Source of the DNA: Stentor coeruleus | Lineage: Eukaryota; Ciliophora; Heterotrichea; Heterotrichida; Stentoridae | Reading direction: 5' to 3' | Assembly: GCA_001970955.1 (NCBI GenBank) | Contig: MPUH01000647.1 | Coordinates: forward strand, 1-41,840 | Length of the DNA: 41,840 nucleotides | Translations under genes and position numbers: made by a program | Shown here: positions 38,021 through 41,840 of the stretch, one piece after another | Layout: each line of letters begins with the position of its first letter | Position numbering within the stretch: the stretch's first letter is position 1 | Notes under the pieces: model-generated | What the model saw: the letters and a program-made list of their open reading frames with translations, nothing else | The model's database searches: none | What the model was told of the DNA's origin: nothing

Positions 38021-40228
38021 ATGGAGTTTATGTCTAATTCTACAAGAAATTCTTTTAAGCTATACCCAAGTACAACATTGAGTTCTACAATTTATGAGTC
38101 GAATATTAACACAAATCAGTTGGTTTTTAATGAAACTTTGGTTGGTCCATCAAGAAATGAAAAATTGTACTATAGGAGTAGAATAAGAACAGGACTAACT
38201 CCTAGAATTGAGAGAAGAGTACAGAGTTTAGATATTCAAACTTGTGAGATTGAAGTAAACAGTCATAGAACATCAATCCCTTGTAAAGATTATAAATCTC
38301 ATACAAAATTATTTGATCTTGGTATGCATATAAGAAAACTTAGTGTATCTCTCAAAAACGAAACAGATAAATTGAATAAACTTTTAAAACACAAAAAACG
38401 TAGAAATAATGGGAATAATAATGAAATATTTACAGAACTACTTGACCCTCATACACCTTTTCGTGATAGTTTCCTGATAATCCAAAAAAGTAAAATAAGC
38501 ATTTTTGAGATGCAAGCTAGACAAAAGCGAGGATGTAAAACTTCGCTAAAAAGATCAGAAGCTGAATCTGATACACCAAATAATAATGAAATACCTAAAA
38601 TTAAACGAAAAAATCCTCAGAAAGTTGAGAAAATCCATATTAAAGATGCTATAAGAGATAAGGATTGGATAAGTAGAGCCAAACCACAGATAAATAAAAG
38701 TTTTAATATGCAGATCAACAAAAGTAATGGTTTATCTTTAGAACTCCCTACAGATACTTTTTTTTACTATAAATATTATTTGGGTAAAGGTAACAACTCA
38801 AACCTAATAAAACAATGCTTAAGCACTAGATGGTGGTGGACAAGAGTAAATGAAGACGAAATATCAAATGCAAACTTAATTTGGACCCAATGGAAAGATA
38901 AAAAAACTCTTGAATCTTTACCAAAACTGAGCATTTCTCATGAAATAGAATCTAAACTTCCATTAACAATAACAACCAATGCTCGCTATAATTCACCTAA
39001 ATCCAATTCACGTCCTAAACTAGTTGATATATCCTCATTAGGATACAATCTTATAACAAAATCCAAAAGTTTTATTTCTCTAAAAGCATCTCAATACAAA
39101 AGCTCTGAAATGCGTATCCATAACAAAATCGAGCACAATTTCCATTTAGCCAATAAAAAAGCTTTGTATTACAACATGAAAAGTTATTATGAAATACTAG
39201 GAGAAGATGTTTTCAATGTCCTTCCTATAACATTTCACGTTAAAGATATTGAAGACCCAATTTTCGAAGAATTTGAAAACTATTACAAGAGTTATGATGA
39301 ACTTCTTGATGATTTAGGAAAGAAACCTGCAAATATATGGATTGTTAAACCTGGGGAGAATTCAAATAGAGGAAATGGGATAAATGTATGTGCGAATATT
39401 GAGCAAATAAAAAGTGAACTAAAAAATAATCCTCATCCTATGACCGGTAAACATACTTATATAATACAAAAATATATTGAAAGACCATTTTTGGTAAATA
39501 AAAGAAAATTCGATATTCGTTGCTTTAGTCTTATAACTTGTTTTAATGGTTGTCTTCAAGGTTATTTCTATAGCGAAGGGTATTTACGAACAGCATCAAA
39601 GCCTTTTTCTCTTCAAGTTACAAACAAATTTATTCATCTTACAAATGATGCTGTACAAAAATATTCAGATGATTATGGGAAGTTTGAAAATGGTAACAAA
39701 ATGTCATATACTGATTTTCAAAGGTATATAGATAATCATTATGAACGAAATGTTAATTTTATAGAAGAAATTTTACCTTGTATGAAGAATATTGTAAAAA
39801 GGACTATTGAAGCTGTATTTCTTAAGATTGATCCAAATATACGAGGACATTCATTTGAGATTTTTGGTTATGATTTTTTGATTGATGCGGATTTAAAACC
39901 ATGGTTGCTTGAAGTTAATACAAACCCTTGTCTAGAATTATCATCAACACATTTAGCTAGAATTATTCCTAGTATGATTGAAAATGCTATGAGGATATTT
40001 TTAGATCCTGTATTCCAAGAACCCCTTTCACATTTTAAACATTTAGCAGGTCAGAATCTTAGTGATATTACTGAAAATAAGTTTGAACTGATATTTCATT
40101 CTCTGAATGATGGGGAGATGCTTAAAGAAAAGCTACAAAACCGTAGGGTTTTTGATGCTAAAGAGATTGAGGAATTATCAGAAGAAGTTGATGAGTTACA
40201 AGAAGATGAGGATGATAATATAACTTAA
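38021..40228 (+). CDS. Tubulin tyrosine ligase-like enzyme
   Basis: Frame of 735 residues. The N-terminal 270 are basic and family-specific. The TTL core (about 280-680) has NLIWTQWKDKK and NKIEHNFHLANKKALYYNMK at its start. The ATP-grasp parts follow: WIVKPGENSNRGNGINV (about 443), YIIQKYIERPFLVNKRKFDIR (about 482-502), HLTNDAVQK (about 540) and DLKPWLLEVNTNPCLE (about 624-639). The ATP/Mg residues (Lys in VKP, Asp in FDIR, Glu-Val-Asn in EVNTNP) are all present, so it should be active. TTLL enzymes add glutamate or glycine chains to tubulin; this sequence does not tell me which. The C-terminus is acidic. A role on ciliary or cortical microtubules is expected. Confidence 0.93.
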   Translation: MEFMSNSTRNSFKLYPSTTLSSTIYESNINTNQLVFNETLVGPSRNEKLYYRSRIRTGLTPRIERRVQSLDIQTCEIEVNSHRTSIPCKDYKSHTKLFDLGMHIRKLSVSLKNETDKLNKLLKHKKRRNNGNNNEIFTELLDPHTPFRDSFLIIQKSKISIFEMQARQKRGCKTSLKRSEAESDTPNNNEIPKIKRKNPQKVEKIHIKDAIRDKDWISRAKPQINKSFNMQINKSNGLSLELPTDTFFYYKYYLGKGNNSNLIKQCLSTRWWWTRVNEDEISNANLIWTQWKDKKTLESLPKLSISHEIESKLPLTITTNARYNSPKSNSRPKLVDISSLGYNLITKSKSFISLKASQYKSSEMRIHNKIEHNFHLANKKALYYNMKSYYEILGEDVFNVLPITFHVKDIEDPIFEEFENYYKSYDELLDDLGKKPANIWIVKPGENSNRGNGINVCANIEQIKSELKNNPHPMTGKHTYIIQKYIERPFLVNKRKFDIRCFSLITCFNGCLQGYFYSEGYLRTASKPFSLQVTNKFIHLTNDAVQKYSDDYGKFENGNKMSYTDFQRYIDNHYERNVNFIEEILPCMKNIVKRTIEAVFLKIDPNIRGHSFEIFGYDFLIDADLKPWLLEVNTNPCLELSSTHLARIIPSMIENAMRIFLDPVFQEPLSHFKHLAGQNLSDITENKFELIFHSLNDGEMLKEKLQNRRVFDAKEIEELSEEVDELQEDEDDNIT

Positions 40229-40387
40229 AGATAAGAATAATAAAATGTATTTTTAAGTAATTATTACTAATTCTCATATTATAGCTTTAACACAAAAGAA
40301 AAATCCTAAGGACATAAAGCAAGATATTATGATAATCCATATATAACAAATTTAAACATTTAAAGCCCATATTTTGTAACAATCTAA

Positions 40388-40831
40388 TTAAAAATTACAA
40401 TCTTCATGAATAAAATTATAATCTTTAAAGAAAAGTCCAGATCCAGCAAATACCATAATGATTTGACCAAGTAAAATTATTACAGCTGTAGTCCACACAA
40501 ACTTTGTAAATTTAGAACTTCTTTTTCTAGAACACCCAGCAAAATTGTACCAAATTAATGAAAAAAAAAAGATATAACAATCCAAGATGTAAGCCAAGAT
40601 GATAATTCATCAAATAATACACACGAATCTGAGTTCCTTAAAAATGCTATCCCAATAATGCTCTATATAAAAACTACTTGAATTTCAAAGAAAATTATAT
40701 GGAATATAGTGAAAAAAGCCATTAATTCGAAATTTATATCTTTTAAAAAATCCTAAATTAGAAAGTATTATACAAACTCCTGTCATTATTTGTAAAAAAA
40801 TAATACAAATCCAGAATATTATAATAGCCAT
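40388..40831 (-). CDS. Small four-span membrane protein, array member 1
   Basis: Minus strand: MAIIIFWICIIFLQIMTG starts at 40831; a 15-nt intron (40663-40677) is removed before SIIGIAFLRNSDSC, and the frame then reaches a run of ten T (40561-40570). There the frame must shift by one base to continue as SLIWYNFAGCSRKR, a final span and HEDCNF, ending at 40388. With that correction about four spans are predicted. The homopolymer shift may be a sequencing error or real damage. The family is unknown; its relatives lie at 41031-41386 and 41424-41737. Between 40832 and 40978 another related fragment (MEKFLKITLISVILFMLSWL, with its own 15-nt intron) remains. Confidence 0.5.
40663..40677 (-). other. 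15-nt intron (gtagtttttatatag)
   Basis: Minus strand, GT/AG, A at position 10, with an in-frame TAG. The same position relative to the protein is used in array member 2 (41212-41226). Confidence 0.75.
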
Positions 40832-40978
40832 AGATATTGCCTATAGTCTATATGATCCTTATTAGTAATTACGAGTTTTACATTCAGTACTATAAAAAGT
40901 TATTGATGCTCCAACAAAAAGCCAGGATAGCATAAATAAAATAACAGAAATCAGAGTGATTTTTAAGAATTTTTCCAT
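40832..40978 (-). pseudogene. Fragment related to the four-span array
   Basis: Starting at 40978 the minus strand encodes MEKFLKITLISVILFMLSWL, then FVGASITFYSTECKTR. A candidate 15-nt intron (40858-40872, gtaattactaataag, A at position 10) then leads to a TAG a few codons on, so the fragment cannot be joined in frame to the next gene as it stands. The GASITFYSTEC segment resembles the GIYYLDNTGEDC loop of member 2. Confidence 0.45.
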
Positions 40979-41030
40979 AATAGTTAACACATTAATAGAA
41001 TCTAAATTATTTTTAATATATTAATTTAGT

Positions 41031-41386
41031 TTATATTAACCTTCTCCAATTTTTTGAAAAGAATCCGGTGCTGAAAAAAATCAAAACTAATAAAAGAAAA
41101 CAGAAAATTGAACACGCAATGAGCCACTCTCTGTATATTATTTACCTAAGCATTTTACAATCTTCACCGGTGTTGTCTAAATAGTAAATCCCTATAATAT
41201 TCTATATGATTTATACGAAAGGGAAAAATAACAGCAGGAAAACAATAAATAAAATAAAAGAAATTTGAGTTTAGGCTTTCTGACATCAAGTATACAACCT
41301 AAAACTCAAGTTTTTTTCATTAAAATTAGTATAATAAATAATAGTATCAAACCAAAGAAAATAAACCAAATTATTAAAATACTCAT
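41031..41386 (-). pseudogene. Four-span membrane gene, array member 2 (damaged)
   Basis: Minus strand from 41386: MSILIIWFIFFGLILLF, parallel to the start of member 1, but a TGA follows LMKKT and the frame must shift before the next part. After a 15-nt intron (41212-41226, gtataaatcatatag) comes NIIGIYYLDNTGEDCK. A second 15-nt intron (41131-41145, gtaaataatatacag) joins ML to REWLIACSIF, then FFSTGFFSKNWRRLI and TAA at 41031-41033. Both introns have A at position 10. The early damage suggests a dying copy, or a further intron I did not find. Confidence 0.55.
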
Positions 41387-41423
41387 GCTTACAGCTTAAA
41401 TCCCATATGAATCTTAATAAAAA

Positions 41424-41737
41424 TTACTGTTTTTCCAATTTGAGTTTACAAATGTTCGACTTATTCCTACCCATAGCAAAATAAATAAATAAAAAAACAT
41501 TGATTAAAATCAATAATTTTAATGTCCTTTCAAAAATACTACAACTACTCCAATTTTTAAGAAAAAATCCTGTACTTCCAGTGCATAAAAACGCAAAAAT
41601 TAAAGAAAATACCATCCATACTATCAACCATTCTCTAAGTATATTTTGCTTTATTCCCATACAATCATTTTTAGTATTGTCTATGTAAAAAGCTCCTGCA
41701 ATATCCTGTTTAAGTTATATATAAATCATCTTTTTAA
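41424..41737 (-). CDS. Four-span membrane gene, array member 3 (partial)
   Basis: The clear part on the minus strand runs DIAGAFYIDNTKNDCMGIKQ, then REWLIVWMVFSLIFAFLCTG, STGFFLKNW, a hydrophobic segment and KLKLEKQ, ending at 41424. It aligns with members 1 and 2. Upstream of DIAG the frame meets a TAA inside atataacttaaacag (15 nt, ending in AG, A at position 10 but starting AT rather than GT), exactly where the other two copies have an intron. It is either a mutated 5' splice site or a non-standard one. The 5' part is decayed or lies past the window edge. Confidence 0.5.
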
Positions 41738-41840
41738 TGCTTTTAGTATATTTCAACTTTACCTTTGAACATAAAATGTTGAGTGAGTGATAGAATAATT
41801 ATGCTTTCTATAAGTTAAAGACTGGATAAAAGAGGCCTGT

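Noticed and set aside
1..41840. Possible non-standard code (TAA/TAG read as Gln), suggested by in-frame stops in several regions
   Set aside because: Intact long genes end normally at TAA, TAG or TGA and contain none inside. In the expressed-looking genes the internal stops fall within 15-nt introns. In the relics they come with frameshifts, which recoding does not explain.
1..41840. tRNA, rRNA, CRISPR arrays and telomeres
   Set aside because: No cloverleaf-like GC-rich segment, ribosomal sequence, spaced repeat array or telomere repeat was visible by eye; a covariance-model scan would be needed to exclude a tRNA.

Overview
The window looks like macronuclear DNA of a heterotrich ciliate, most probably Stentor or a close relative. 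It is very AT-rich and gene-dense, with mostly uninterrupted reading frames. It uses the standard code with all three stops, and its introns are exactly 15 nt (GT...A at position 10...AG). The families fit a ciliate: a calcium-dependent protein kinase, tubulin-tyrosine-ligase-like enzyme, PAS/multi-membrane-span giant protein, full ABCA transporter, syntaxin and a TRM/CAP350-like protein. Genus is inferred from intron length and code, not from a search.

Left part (1-11.9 kb): an unstable, decaying region. It holds a broken uridine kinase relic (about 626-1201), an intact membrane protein (1287-2408, minus), and a local segmental duplication. Block A (about 2430-4830) and block B (about 7745-10110, with a further match near 12030-12066) each carry a PLAC8-type gene, a coiled-coil gene that looks like a free-standing dynein stalk, and a NIPA-like membrane gene. 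Decay is complementary: the stalk-like gene is intact in A and broken in B, the NIPA-like gene is intact in B and a stub in A. Between the blocks lie a Merlin/ISXO2-type transposase relic between long inverted repeats and a wrecked CDPK gene (about 6270-7430).

Middle (12.3-30.3 kb): compact intact genes, all on plus: a myristoylation-type CDPK, an RBR ubiquitin ligase with an extra RING, a 1700-residue PAS/membrane protein, a 1796-residue ABCA transporter and a secreted papain-fold protein that seems to lack its catalytic residues.

Right (30.4-40.2 kb): a minus-strand run of a GOST-type seven-span protein, a large IQ/DUF4378 protein, a syntaxin and a coiled-coil protein, then a plus-strand TTLL enzyme that starts only 55 nt from the divergent coiled-coil gene. 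The last 1.4 kb is a tandem array of small four-span membrane genes, partly broken, with 15-nt introns at a conserved site.

Four single N characters (11472, 28432, 33466, 33639) are each flanked by near-perfect direct repeats of 51-186 bp. They look like overlapping contig ends joined without merging. Collapsing the overlaps restores single open frames, including one protein of about 1115 residues at 31634-35156. Common themes are calcium signalling, membrane signalling or transport, and cilia/basal-body cytoskeleton, but there is no evidence of a co-regulated pathway.
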